Shown here piece by piece: positions 48,887-56,448 of a stretch of 64,000 bases of DNA (position 1 is its first letter; each line of letters begins with the position of its first letter). The notes below the pieces were generated by a model. That model ran no database searches. It worked only from the letters and a program-made list of their open reading frames with translations, and was not told where the DNA came from. The stretch lies in contig NZ_JAUQON010000007.1 in NCBI RefSeq assembly GCF_030580955.1, positions 186,001 to 250,000 on the forward strand, read 5' to 3'. Origin of the DNA: Hymenobacter convexus. Lineage in GTDB: Bacteria; Bacteroidota; Bacteroidia; Cytophagales; Hymenobacteraceae. The translations under genes were made by a program, and so were the position numbers.

Positions 48887-51184
48887 ATGCCACCCAAGTC
48901 TACCCCACCCAAAGCTGCCGCTGGGGCCCCGGCCAAAGCTGCTCCTGTAAAGCCCACCAAGACGACATCACTAAAGGCGGTAAATTCGCCTTACCTGATG
49001 AGAATCGACTTGAATATTCTCAATCACTTGGGGATAAACCTCTACAGCAACAAGGCAGCGGTTCTATCGGAAGCAGTTGCCAATGCTTGGGATGCCGATG
49101 CTACCCGAGTCGATATCACTATCAACGACGGCAAAGGCAAGGAAATTCAAGAGATTGTCATTCGTGACAATGGCTGTGGGATGGACCTCGGAGCCATCAA
49201 CGACCGATTTCTTACAGTCGGTTACGGTAGGCGAAAAGGTTCGGGCGACGAAACGGTCAAGAAGCGGAAAATCATGGGACGTAAAGGCATCGGCAAGCTC
49301 TCCTTCTTCTCACTTGCCGACGTCGTCCAGGTGCATACTGCCATCGGAGGCAAACGCCAAGCTTTCGAAATGTCCATGAAGGACATCAAAAAGACGATGA
49401 AGACCAAAAAGGAATATCGTCCTAGACCTGTGTCGCCTATTGGCGATTTGGAGCAAGGTACCTGCTTGGTGTTGCGAGAAATAGATGGTAAACGATGGGA
49501 TATAACCGAGCAGGCTTTGCGAGAAAGAGTATCGCGGCGCTTTTCGGTCATCGGTCGGCACGGAGCCGATACGTTCGAAGTATATGTCAACGGAGAACTG
49601 CTAAAAGCAAAGGAACGAGCAGACGTAAAAAATCTGGAGTTCTTCTGGGAGATAGGTAAACAGACGATGGTCGAAACCGATGACTTGCCAGCCAAAGTCC
49701 AGCACTTAAAACTCGACGATGTAGTCAGCGAGGAGCACGGCTGGAAAGTGACTGGTTGGATTGGCGCGGTACCGGAGCCCAAAGACCTGAAAAATGCCGA
49801 AGGAGATAAACTGAATGGTTTGGTAGTACTCTCTAGAGGGCGATTGATTCAAGAGGATATCCTAAAGGATATCGGCTCTGCTAAATTCTACGCCAACTAT
49901 CTGACAGGGCAACTCCAAGCCGACTTTCTCGATGACACCAAGGAAAGCGACATCGCTACCAGCGACCGCCAACGAGTGATTGAAGACGACCCACGTTATA
50001 AGGCGCTTCTCAACTACCTTAAAGCAAAGCTGACAGGAATCGACGAAGAGTGGAACAGACTACGTGGAGAGGCGAGAGCAGAGGATGCAATTAGGGAAAA
50101 CCCGGTATTCGAATCTTGGATTGGCAAAATGAAGGGCGACCAACAGCGGGTCGCGCGTAAGATGCTGGGCCAAATACGAGGTTTGCCGGACGATAGCGGC
50201 AAGACCCGAAAAGCGATGTATAAAGCTGGTGTTTTGGCCTTTGAAAGGTTGAGATTACGTGACCAAAGCGCAGCATTGGATAGTCAGACAATGATGACGG
50301 CGGAGCATCTGTTACCACTGTTGTCCGATGCGAGCGACTTGGAGGCATCCATGTACAGGGATATCATCAAGTCGAGGCTGGACACGATAAGGCATTTTAT
50401 CGGCATCACTGACGACAACGAGAAGGAACGGGTGTTGCAACAGCACATGTTCAAAAACCTATGGTTGTTGGACGCCGCTTGGGAAGCGGCCACTGACAGC
50501 TTGCGAATGGAAAAGAAGTTTTTGAGCGAGTTCTGGAAAAAGAAAAAGAGCTTGTTCAAAGAAGTCATGGGGGAAGATTTCGACAAGGCAGAAAATAAAC
50601 GTTACGACCTGCGTTATAAAACGGTGTCGGGCGAACATATTCTGGTAGAACTCAAGCGCCCAGAGGCGACTACTTCCTTGGGGGAGCTTATCGACCAAGG
50701 AGAGTTCTATCGTGAAATTCTGGCTTCCTGTCTGAAACACGAAGTGGACTCGGACGAAGAAGGAGGTGAACCGATAATCCGCTTGGTTTTTGTCGTAGGG
50801 CCTAAATCGGTCAGGGGTATGAGTAAACAGCTCCGCCAGGTGTTAGTGGCTATGAACGCCCGAGTAATTACTTACGACATGTTGATTAGCAGGGCCCTGA
50901 CATCGTATGGCGCATATTTGGACCGCACCGAGGAGCTCGACAGCATTGACAAATTGATTCATGAAATAGATGGCGAGTCCGGAACAGAGCTAGAAGCGAC
51001 AATAGGGACTACCGACCTCACAGACGACGATGACGGACCAACTGACAAAGGAGCAGCGAAGCCGGCTCATGGGAAGAGTAAGGCAAAGGGGCACATCGCC
51101 GGAACTAAAGCTCCGGCAGTCCCTGCACCAAAGAGGCCTAAGATTCCGACTAAAAGCGCTAAAAAAGCTACCAGGAACCCCTGA
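48887..51184 (+). CDS. GHKL (MORC-like) ATPase with C-terminal PD-(D/E)xK motif
   Basis: 765 residues from the ATG at 48887. GHKL ATP-binding signatures: N-box SEAVANAWDADA (61-72), DNGCGM (94-99), GRKGIGKLS (131-139). An S5-like domain and a long helical region follow (about 370-560). The C-terminus has YDLRY with D574 and HILVELKRPEA with E588-L-K590, a PD-(D/E)xK nuclease pattern, then helices and a Lys/Ala/Pro tail. MORC-like ATPases are known in bacterial restriction-modification operons. It is 25 nt after Dcm and probably the restriction component. The last 51 codons are overprinted by Vsr. Confidence 0.85.
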   Translation: MPPKSTPPKAAAGAPAKAAPVKPTKTTSLKAVNSPYLMRIDLNILNHLGINLYSNKAAVLSEAVANAWDADATRVDITINDGKGKEIQEIVIRDNGCGMDLGAINDRFLTVGYGRRKGSGDETVKKRKIMGRKGIGKLSFFSLADVVQVHTAIGGKRQAFEMSMKDIKKTMKTKKEYRPRPVSPIGDLEQGTCLVLREIDGKRWDITEQALRERVSRRFSVIGRHGADTFEVYVNGELLKAKERADVKNLEFFWEIGKQTMVETDDLPAKVQHLKLDDVVSEEHGWKVTGWIGAVPEPKDLKNAEGDKLNGLVVLSRGRLIQEDILKDIGSAKFYANYLTGQLQADFLDDTKESDIATSDRQRVIEDDPRYKALLNYLKAKLTGIDEEWNRLRGEARAEDAIRENPVFESWIGKMKGDQQRVARKMLGQIRGLPDDSGKTRKAMYKAGVLAFERLRLRDQSAALDSQTMMTAEHLLPLLSDASDLEASMYRDIIKSRLDTIRHFIGITDDNEKERVLQQHMFKNLWLLDAAWEAATDSLRMEKKFLSEFWKKKKSLFKEVMGEDFDKAENKRYDLRYKTVSGEHILVELKRPEATTSLGELIDQGEFYREILASCLKHEVDSDEEGGEPIIRLVFVVGPKSVRGMSKQLRQVLVAMNARVITYDMLISRALTSYGAYLDRTEELDSIDKLIHEIDGESGTELEATIGTTDLTDDDDGPTDKGAAKPAHGKSKAKGHIAGTKAPAVPAPKRPKIPTKSAKKATRNP

Positions 51185-51500
51185 TATTCTTTTCATCAAG
51201 GCGAAAATCGCTGTGTTTGTCGACGGCTGTTTCTGGCATGGCTGCCCCATCCACGGCACCTCTCCCAAGACCAATCCCGAATTCTGGGCAGCCAAGATTG
51301 CGCGCAACAAAGAACGGGACGGCCAGGTTGACGAGCAGTTGCGGGAAATGGGTTGGTTGCCAATCAGGGTCTGGGAACATGAAACACGAGTCAAATTTTT
51401 GCAGGTGACGACCGACCGCGTCGCCGCTGTAGTGGCAGAACGCCTAGAGCAGACGAAGAATGGAAGTAACCCGCCAGCTCCTCGCCGAGCGGGCCAGTAA
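51030..51500 (+). CDS. vsr: Vsr (very short patch repair) endonuclease
   Basis: 156 residues. The family motifs are complete: TKEQRSRLMGRVRQRGTSPELKLR, RGLRFRLKALKKLPGTPDILF (catalytic Asp in PDILF), VFVDGCFWHGCPIHGTSPKTN, and WLPIRVWEHE. Vsr nicks T:G mismatches made by deamination of 5-methylcytosine, matching the Dcm gene upstream; some relatives act as restriction nucleases. The conserved start lies inside the ATPase gene in another frame (155-nt overlap), and the end overlaps the integrase by 41 nt. Confidence 0.92.
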   Translation: MTDQLTKEQRSRLMGRVRQRGTSPELKLRQSLHQRGLRFRLKALKKLPGTPDILFIKAKIAVFVDGCFWHGCPIHGTSPKTNPEFWAAKIARNKERDGQVDEQLREMGWLPIRVWEHETRVKFLQVTTDRVAAVVAERLEQTKNGSNPPAPRRAGQ

Positions 51501-52794
51501 AAAAGGCCTGGCCCGCATCCAGCTCACCTTCTGTTGGGCGGGCCAGCGCCTGCGCCTGAGCAGCGGCCAGAAGGTGGCGCCCAGGGACTGGGATGCCCGC
51601 CAGCACCGGGCCAAGGCCAAGCCCGGCACCTTTCTGGGCGACGTCAACACCGTGCTGCAGCGCTACACCGACGCCGCCACGGCCGTGGAGCACGAGGCCA
51701 AGATGCGCGGCCAGGTGCTGGGCAAGGACGCCATGCGCGCCGCCATTGAGGAGCGGTTCGAGCAACTCACCCGCGAGGCCGCCGGCCTGCCTGACGTACC
51801 GGCCCCGCCGACGCCGGCCCCGCGCACCGTGGCCGAGGAAATGGCCCACTGGGTCGAGACGGTGGTGGCCGCCCGCATCTCGCGGCGCACCGGCCGGCCC
51901 ATCGCCACCAAGGTGGTGCAGAACCACCGCCGGGCGGCCGCCGACCTGGCCAGCTTTGCCGCGGCCTGGCCCCAGCCCCTCACTTACCCCGGCATTGACG
52001 CCCGCTTCAACGAGGCCTTTCGCAACCACCTGCTCGGCGTGCTCGGCCGCGGGCCCGGCACCTACAATCACTACCTGGGCCTGCTGCGGGCCTTCCTGCT
52101 CTGGGCCGTACTGGAGGGCCATCCGGTCAACCCCCGGTTCAAGGAAGTGCTGCAGCCCGTCGAGCACCACACCTTCGTCGAGTCCTTCACCGAGGACGAG
52201 GTGCTCGCCATCGCCGCCATCGACTTCACCAGCCCGGCCGTGCGGGCCTACGTACAGGCGCAGTTCCCCGAGCAGGCCAGCGCTGGCATCCGTCGCATGA
52301 TTACCACCGAGGAGCACCTGCGCCGCCTCTGGCTCACGCGCGACAAGTTTCTGCTCTGCACCTACACGGCCCTGCGCATCGGCGACGCCGACCGGCTCAC
52401 GCCCCGGCAGCTGCACGGCGACGTGGCCCGGGTGAAGGCGGGCAAAACCGGCGTCACCTGCATCATCCCGCTCGTCGACGACCACGTGTTCCAGCCGGCC
52501 CGGCTCCTGGCCCTGCACGCCGGCTCCGACCCCAGGTGGTGCCTGCCCCGCGTCACCTTTCCGTACCTTTACCTGCCGCACGTGCAGCACCTGGCCGGCA
52601 TCACGCGCCTGCCGGTGCTGTTTCACACCGGCCGCAAAACCTTCGCCACCCTCAAAGTCGCCCAGGGCGTGCCCCGCTCCCAGGTGATGATGACCACCGG
52701 CCACCAGACCGAAGCCAGCTTCAACCACTACCTCGGCGTCAACGAGGCCGAGCTGCTGGACTGGTACCGCCGGACGGCTCGCCAATCGACCTGA
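51460..52794 (+). CDS. int: Tyrosine-recombinase integrase
   Basis: 444 residues. The N-terminal arm-binding domain (MEVTRQLLAERASKKGLARIQLTF...LRLSSGQKVAPRDWD) is typical of Bacteroidota phage integrases, followed by a SAM-like core-binding part. Catalytic residues: R306 in TALRIGD, H389 and R392 in HTGRKTF, H415 in TTGHQTEASF, and the nucleophile Y424 in NHYLGV. It lies at the right end reading toward attR, so it is the integrase for the MFS site. Its start is inside vsr, so it can be transcribed from the defence operon. Confidence 0.95.
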   Translation: MEVTRQLLAERASKKGLARIQLTFCWAGQRLRLSSGQKVAPRDWDARQHRAKAKPGTFLGDVNTVLQRYTDAATAVEHEAKMRGQVLGKDAMRAAIEERFEQLTREAAGLPDVPAPPTPAPRTVAEEMAHWVETVVAARISRRTGRPIATKVVQNHRRAAADLASFAAAWPQPLTYPGIDARFNEAFRNHLLGVLGRGPGTYNHYLGLLRAFLLWAVLEGHPVNPRFKEVLQPVEHHTFVESFTEDEVLAIAAIDFTSPAVRAYVQAQFPEQASAGIRRMITTEEHLRRLWLTRDKFLLCTYTALRIGDADRLTPRQLHGDVARVKAGKTGVTCIIPLVDDHVFQPARLLALHAGSDPRWCLPRVTFPYLYLPHVQHLAGITRLPVLFHTGRKTFATLKVAQGVPRSQVMMTTGHQTEASFNHYLGVNEAELLDWYRRTARQST

Positions 52795-52939
52795 AAGGGT
52801 GGCAAAAAGGGTGGCAAGTGCGTGTAGATTCTGGCGCACCGTAGCCTACCCTGATTTAGCCAAACCCTCTTGACTGCTTCCAATCCCGCTTTTTCACCGA
52901 CTCCGGCAGGCCGAACTTATTCTCTCGGGTTCTGGCTGA
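52766..52939 (+). repeat. attR: right copy of the direct repeat
   Basis: Starts within the last codons of the integrase and ends at codon 23 of the MFS gene; matches 6793-6954. The right copy has two GGGTGGCAA boxes where the left has one. The terminal 22 bp (52918-52939) are identical to attL. Confidence 0.9.
52798..52817 (+). promoter_or_regulatory. Putative integrase arm-type site (right)
   Basis: GGTGGCAAAAAGGGTGGCAA, identical to 7006-7025 near the left end. Confidence 0.5.
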
Positions 52940-54126
52940 TGTGCCTGTCGTCGTTTCTGTTTTTTGCCAGCTTCAACCTGTTGCTGCCGGAGCTGCCCGA
53001 GCACCTCTCCCGGATGGGAGGCGGCGAGTACAAGGGCTTCATTATTGCGCTGTTTACGCTCACGGCGGCCATATCGCGGCCGTTTTCGGGCAAGCTGGCC
53101 GATACCGTGGGGCGCATTCCGGTGATGGTGCTGGGGTCGTTGGTGTGCGTGGTGTGCGGGCTGGTGTATCCGTGGGCGCTCACGGTGGGCAGCTTTCTGG
53201 GGCTGCGGCTGCTGCACGGCTTCAGCACGGGCTTCAAGCCCACGGGCACGGCCGCTTTTGTGGCCGACATTGTGCCCGCCGAAAAGCGCGGCGAGGCCAT
53301 GGGCCTGCTGGGCATGACGGGCAGTCTGGGCATGGCCATCGGGCCGTGGCTGGGCACGCAGGTGGCCGAGCATTTTTCCCTCAACACCATGTTTTACTGC
53401 TCGGCGGGCATGGCGCTGCTTTCGGTGCTGGTGCAGGGCTCCCTCACCGAAACCCTGCCGCTGGCGCAGCGGCGGCGGTTCAGCTTCGCGCTGCTGAAGC
53501 TGGACTGGCGGCAGGAGGTGCTCGAGCCCCGCGTGTTTGCGCCGGCGCTGGTCACCATTCTGTGCCTGTTTCCGTTCGGGGCGGTGCTCACCGTCATCCC
53601 CGACCAAAGCAAGGTGCTGGGGCTGCCCAGCAAGGGCCTGTTCTACATCTACTACACGGTGGCGGCGCTGGTGGTGCGGCTGCTGGCCGGCAAGGCCTCC
53701 GACACCTACGGCCGGGTGCCGGTGCTGCGGTGGTCGGCGGGCGTGCTGGCGGTGGGACTGGCGCTGCTGGCGTGGGCGCCCTCGGTGCCGGTGTTTCTGC
53801 TGGGGGCCGTCGTCTTTGGCGTGGGCACCGGCCTGAACTCGCCCACGCTCTACGCCTGGACCATCGACCTGAGCCTGCCCGAGCGGCGCGGCCGGGGCGT
53901 GGCCACCATGTACATCGCCCTCGAAGTGGGCATTGGCATTGGCGCGCTATTGGCGGGCTGGATATTTGCCAACCAGCCCGGCCGCCTCCCCTACGTGCAC
54001 GGCCTGAGCCTGGCGTGCGTGCTCATGGCCGTGGTTTATTTGCTGAGCATCAAAAGCACCGGGCCCGTCATCACCCTAAAACCTTCGGAATCAGGAGCGG
54101 AGCCGGCGGCCGAAGAGGTGGTATAA
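52870..54126 (+). CDS. MFS transporter, phage integration target
   Basis: 418 residues from a TTG at 52870, supported by the conserved frame of the severed fragment at 6885. About 12 membrane helices, and MFS signatures such as SRPFSGKLADTVGRIPVMVLG (loop 2-3, G-x-LaDrxGRr type) and VVFGVGTGLNSPTLYAW. An inner-membrane drug/sugar efflux-type permease; substrate unknown. The first 23 codons and upstream DNA now come from the phage side of attR, so integration swaps the promoter and start while leaving the reading frame intact. Confidence 0.9.
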   Translation: MTASNPAFSPTPAGRTYSLGFWLMCLSSFLFFASFNLLLPELPEHLSRMGGGEYKGFIIALFTLTAAISRPFSGKLADTVGRIPVMVLGSLVCVVCGLVYPWALTVGSFLGLRLLHGFSTGFKPTGTAAFVADIVPAEKRGEAMGLLGMTGSLGMAIGPWLGTQVAEHFSLNTMFYCSAGMALLSVLVQGSLTETLPLAQRRRFSFALLKLDWRQEVLEPRVFAPALVTILCLFPFGAVLTVIPDQSKVLGLPSKGLFYIYYTVAALVVRLLAGKASDTYGRVPVLRWSAGVLAVGLALLAWAPSVPVFLLGAVVFGVGTGLNSPTLYAWTIDLSLPERRGRGVATMYIALEVGIGIGALLAGWIFANQPGRLPYVHGLSLACVLMAVVYLLSIKSTGPVITLKPSESGAEPAAEEVV

Positions 54127-54232
54127 AGCGCTTAGTAAGCGGCAAAAAAGAATGGTGAATAGTTGATGAAGTTCAAATAGATTCTTCTATTTTTAGGGTT
54201 TCAAAGACTGTCTACTCCATTCTTTTTTGCTG

Positions 54233-56308
54233 ATGGCAACATCTTTACTGCTCCTGCTGCCCCGCGGGCGGCGGCGGCTCCCTTTGCTGGCGGCCGCCTG
54301 CCTTGGCGCCTTCACGGCCCAGGCCCAGCCCGAACCCATTAAATTCGGCCAGGTTGACAAGGCCGACCTCACGGCCGCACCGTTTGTGGGCGACAGCGCG
54401 GCCACAGCCGTGGTGCTCTGCGACTTCGGCCGCTCGCGCATGGAAGGCCACGGCTCTGGCCTACAGGTGGTGTTCGAGCGCGTGACGCGCATCAAGATTC
54501 TGCGGAAGGCGGGGTTTGACAATGCCACCGTCGAGATTCCGCTCTATCACCGCGACGAAAACCAGGAAAAGGTGTCGAACCTGCGTGGCTTCACTTACAA
54601 CCTGGTGAATGGCGCGGTGGAAAAAACCCGCCTCGAAGCCGCCGGCGCCTTCCTGGAAAAGCGCACGCCGACCACCAACATTCAGAAATTCACCCTGCCC
54701 AACGTGCGCGAAGGCTCCGTGATTGAGTACGCCTACACGCTGCGGTCAGACTTTCTGTTCAACTTTCAGGACTGGACGTTTCAGCGCGACGTGCCGGTGC
54801 GCTGGAGCGAGTACCGGGTGAGCATTCCGGCGTTTTACAAGTACAAGATTATCTACCAGGGCAACCAGAAGTTTGACACGGACGTGGCCAAAACCGGCGT
54901 GGTGGGCCTCACCGTCGACAACAAAATCCCCTCGGGCGGGGGCGTGGCGGCCGGCACCACCAGCGGCACGCTGGGCATCACGGCGCCCACCGAGGAGCAC
55001 CAGTGGGTGCTGAAAAACCTGCCCGCGTTTCGCGAAGAGCCCTTCATGACGACGTATCGCGACTACGTGCCCCGCCTCGATTTCGAGCTGGTGGGCGAGC
55101 AGTGGAACGACTCCGACTACCACGACCTGAGCGGCACCTGGGCCACCAACAATGCCACCCTGCTGGCCGATGAGGACTTCGGCGGCCGCCTCAGCCGCTC
55201 GGGCCCGCTGAAGGAGCAAGCCCAGGCTCTGGCCACCCAATACCCCACTGTAGTGGAGCGCACCGCCGCCGTACGCGAGCTGGTGATGGCCGCCCTGCGC
55301 TACAACGGCCAGAACCGCTGCTACGCCCAGGAGCCCCTGCGCAAGGCCTACGACGCCCGCCAAGGCAGCGTGGCCGACGTGAACCTGCTGCTCATCGCGG
55401 CTCTGCGCGAGGCCGGCATCGAGGCCCACCCGCTGCTGCTGAGCACCCGCGACCACGGCCGCGTGAGCAAGGAGTTTCTGCTGCTCGAACGCTTCAACTA
55501 CGTGGTGGCAGTGGTGCCGCTGGCCGATGGCAGAGACCTGCTGGTGGACGCCACCGAGCCGCTGCTGCCCTGCGGCGTATTGCCCGAGCGCTGCCTCAAC
55601 GGCGCCGGCCGCCTCATTGCCAAAAAGGAAGCCGATGGCCGCTGGATTGACCTGGCGCCCAGCCAGCGGCAGGTGCGCTTCCAGCAGGTGAGCCTGGCGC
55701 TGGACGCGCAGGGTGGCCTCAGCGGGAAGGTGCACGACGAGCGCGGCGGCTACGCGGCCGCCCATGCCCGCGCCGCGCTGGCCAGCCAGGGCGAGAAGAA
55801 ATACCTGGCCGGCCTGCTGCAGCGCCACGAAGGCTGGGCGGTGCCCAAGCTGACCGTGGGCCAGGCCGAAACCGTAGACAAACCCCTCACCCTGGATTAT
55901 GAATTCCGCCAGCCGGCCCCCGACAACGCCCCCACCGGCCCCCTCTACCTGAGCCCGCTGAGCGAGTTCGGCCCTGGCCAGAACCCGTTTCGGCACGAGG
56001 ACCGGAACTTTGCCGTGGACTTCGGCATGCCCCAGGAAGAAACCCTGATGGTGACCCTGACGCTGCCCGCCGGCTACGAGTTGGCCAGCGTGCCTAAGCC
56101 TGCCGTGGTGGAGATGCCCGACGGCGGCGGCCGCTTCCTCTACAGTGTGACCTCCACCGCGCCGGGCGTGGTGCAGCTCACCAGCCGCCTCAACCTGCGC
56201 AAGCCCGTGTACACGGCGGCCGAGTACACCAGCCTGCGCGAGCTTTATACCCAGCTAATGGCCCATCAGGCCGAAAAGCTCGTCATTCAGAAGAAGGCGG
56301 GCGGGTAG
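54233..56308 (+). CDS. DUF3857/transglutaminase-like secreted protein, catalytic residues lost
   Basis: 691 residues from the ATG at 54233, with a signal peptide (LPLLAAACLGAFTAQAQ). DUF3857 region about 40-260 (VVFERVTRIKIL, NVREGSVIEYAYT). The transglutaminase-like core about 340-460 has QGSVADVNLLLIAALREAG, where the usual Cys is V380, and RFNYVV, where the usual His is Y423; DATEPLLPCGVLP retains the Asp. So it is likely a non-enzymatic transglutaminase fold. A DUF3858-like end follows. Periplasmic/outer-membrane-associated. First of a three-gene paralogous run. Confidence 0.82.
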   Translation: MATSLLLLLPRGRRRLPLLAAACLGAFTAQAQPEPIKFGQVDKADLTAAPFVGDSAATAVVLCDFGRSRMEGHGSGLQVVFERVTRIKILRKAGFDNATVEIPLYHRDENQEKVSNLRGFTYNLVNGAVEKTRLEAAGAFLEKRTPTTNIQKFTLPNVREGSVIEYAYTLRSDFLFNFQDWTFQRDVPVRWSEYRVSIPAFYKYKIIYQGNQKFDTDVAKTGVVGLTVDNKIPSGGGVAAGTTSGTLGITAPTEEHQWVLKNLPAFREEPFMTTYRDYVPRLDFELVGEQWNDSDYHDLSGTWATNNATLLADEDFGGRLSRSGPLKEQAQALATQYPTVVERTAAVRELVMAALRYNGQNRCYAQEPLRKAYDARQGSVADVNLLLIAALREAGIEAHPLLLSTRDHGRVSKEFLLLERFNYVVAVVPLADGRDLLVDATEPLLPCGVLPERCLNGAGRLIAKKEADGRWIDLAPSQRQVRFQQVSLALDAQGGLSGKVHDERGGYAAAHARAALASQGEKKYLAGLLQRHEGWAVPKLTVGQAETVDKPLTLDYEFRQPAPDNAPTGPLYLSPLSEFGPGQNPFRHEDRNFAVDFGMPQEETLMVTLTLPAGYELASVPKPAVVEMPDGGGRFLYSVTSTAPGVVQLTSRLNLRKPVYTAAEYTSLRELYTQLMAHQAEKLVIQKKAGG

Positions 56309-56448
56309 CACCACGCGCCTTTCGGATACCGCGTGGGCTTCGCGTCGCTTGCTAACGAAGCCATTCGGAAAACACGGGCCCGTCATGTCCCGGCAAACTC
56401 GACATGACGGCCCGGTAGATTCCGCCACTTGTTACAATCCCATTTTGC

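Larger units (their letters stand above)
6955..52939. mobile_element. Integrated temperate phage (siphovirus-like prophage)
   Basis: The element is bounded by the direct repeats attL and attR, with a tyrosine integrase at the right end reading toward attR. It encodes terminase subunits, portal, S49 prohead protease, major capsid, tail proteins, a tape measure, a lysis cassette, a replication initiator and a divergent repressor/Cro region. All essential morphogenesis modules seem intact, so it may still be inducible. The long tape measure without sheath-like genes suggests a siphovirus; no recognised sheath or baseplate set was seen. Defence genes occupy 43.9-51.5 kb next to the integrase. Confidence 0.9.

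Noticed and set aside
51391..52839. 482-codon minus-strand open frame over the integrase
   Set aside because: Antisense to an integrase with all catalytic residues; Gly/Val/Ala/His-rich shadow.
6955..52939. Mu-like transposable phage
   Set aside because: No MuA/MuB transposase or Mu-type ends; a tyrosine integrase and long att repeats are present instead.
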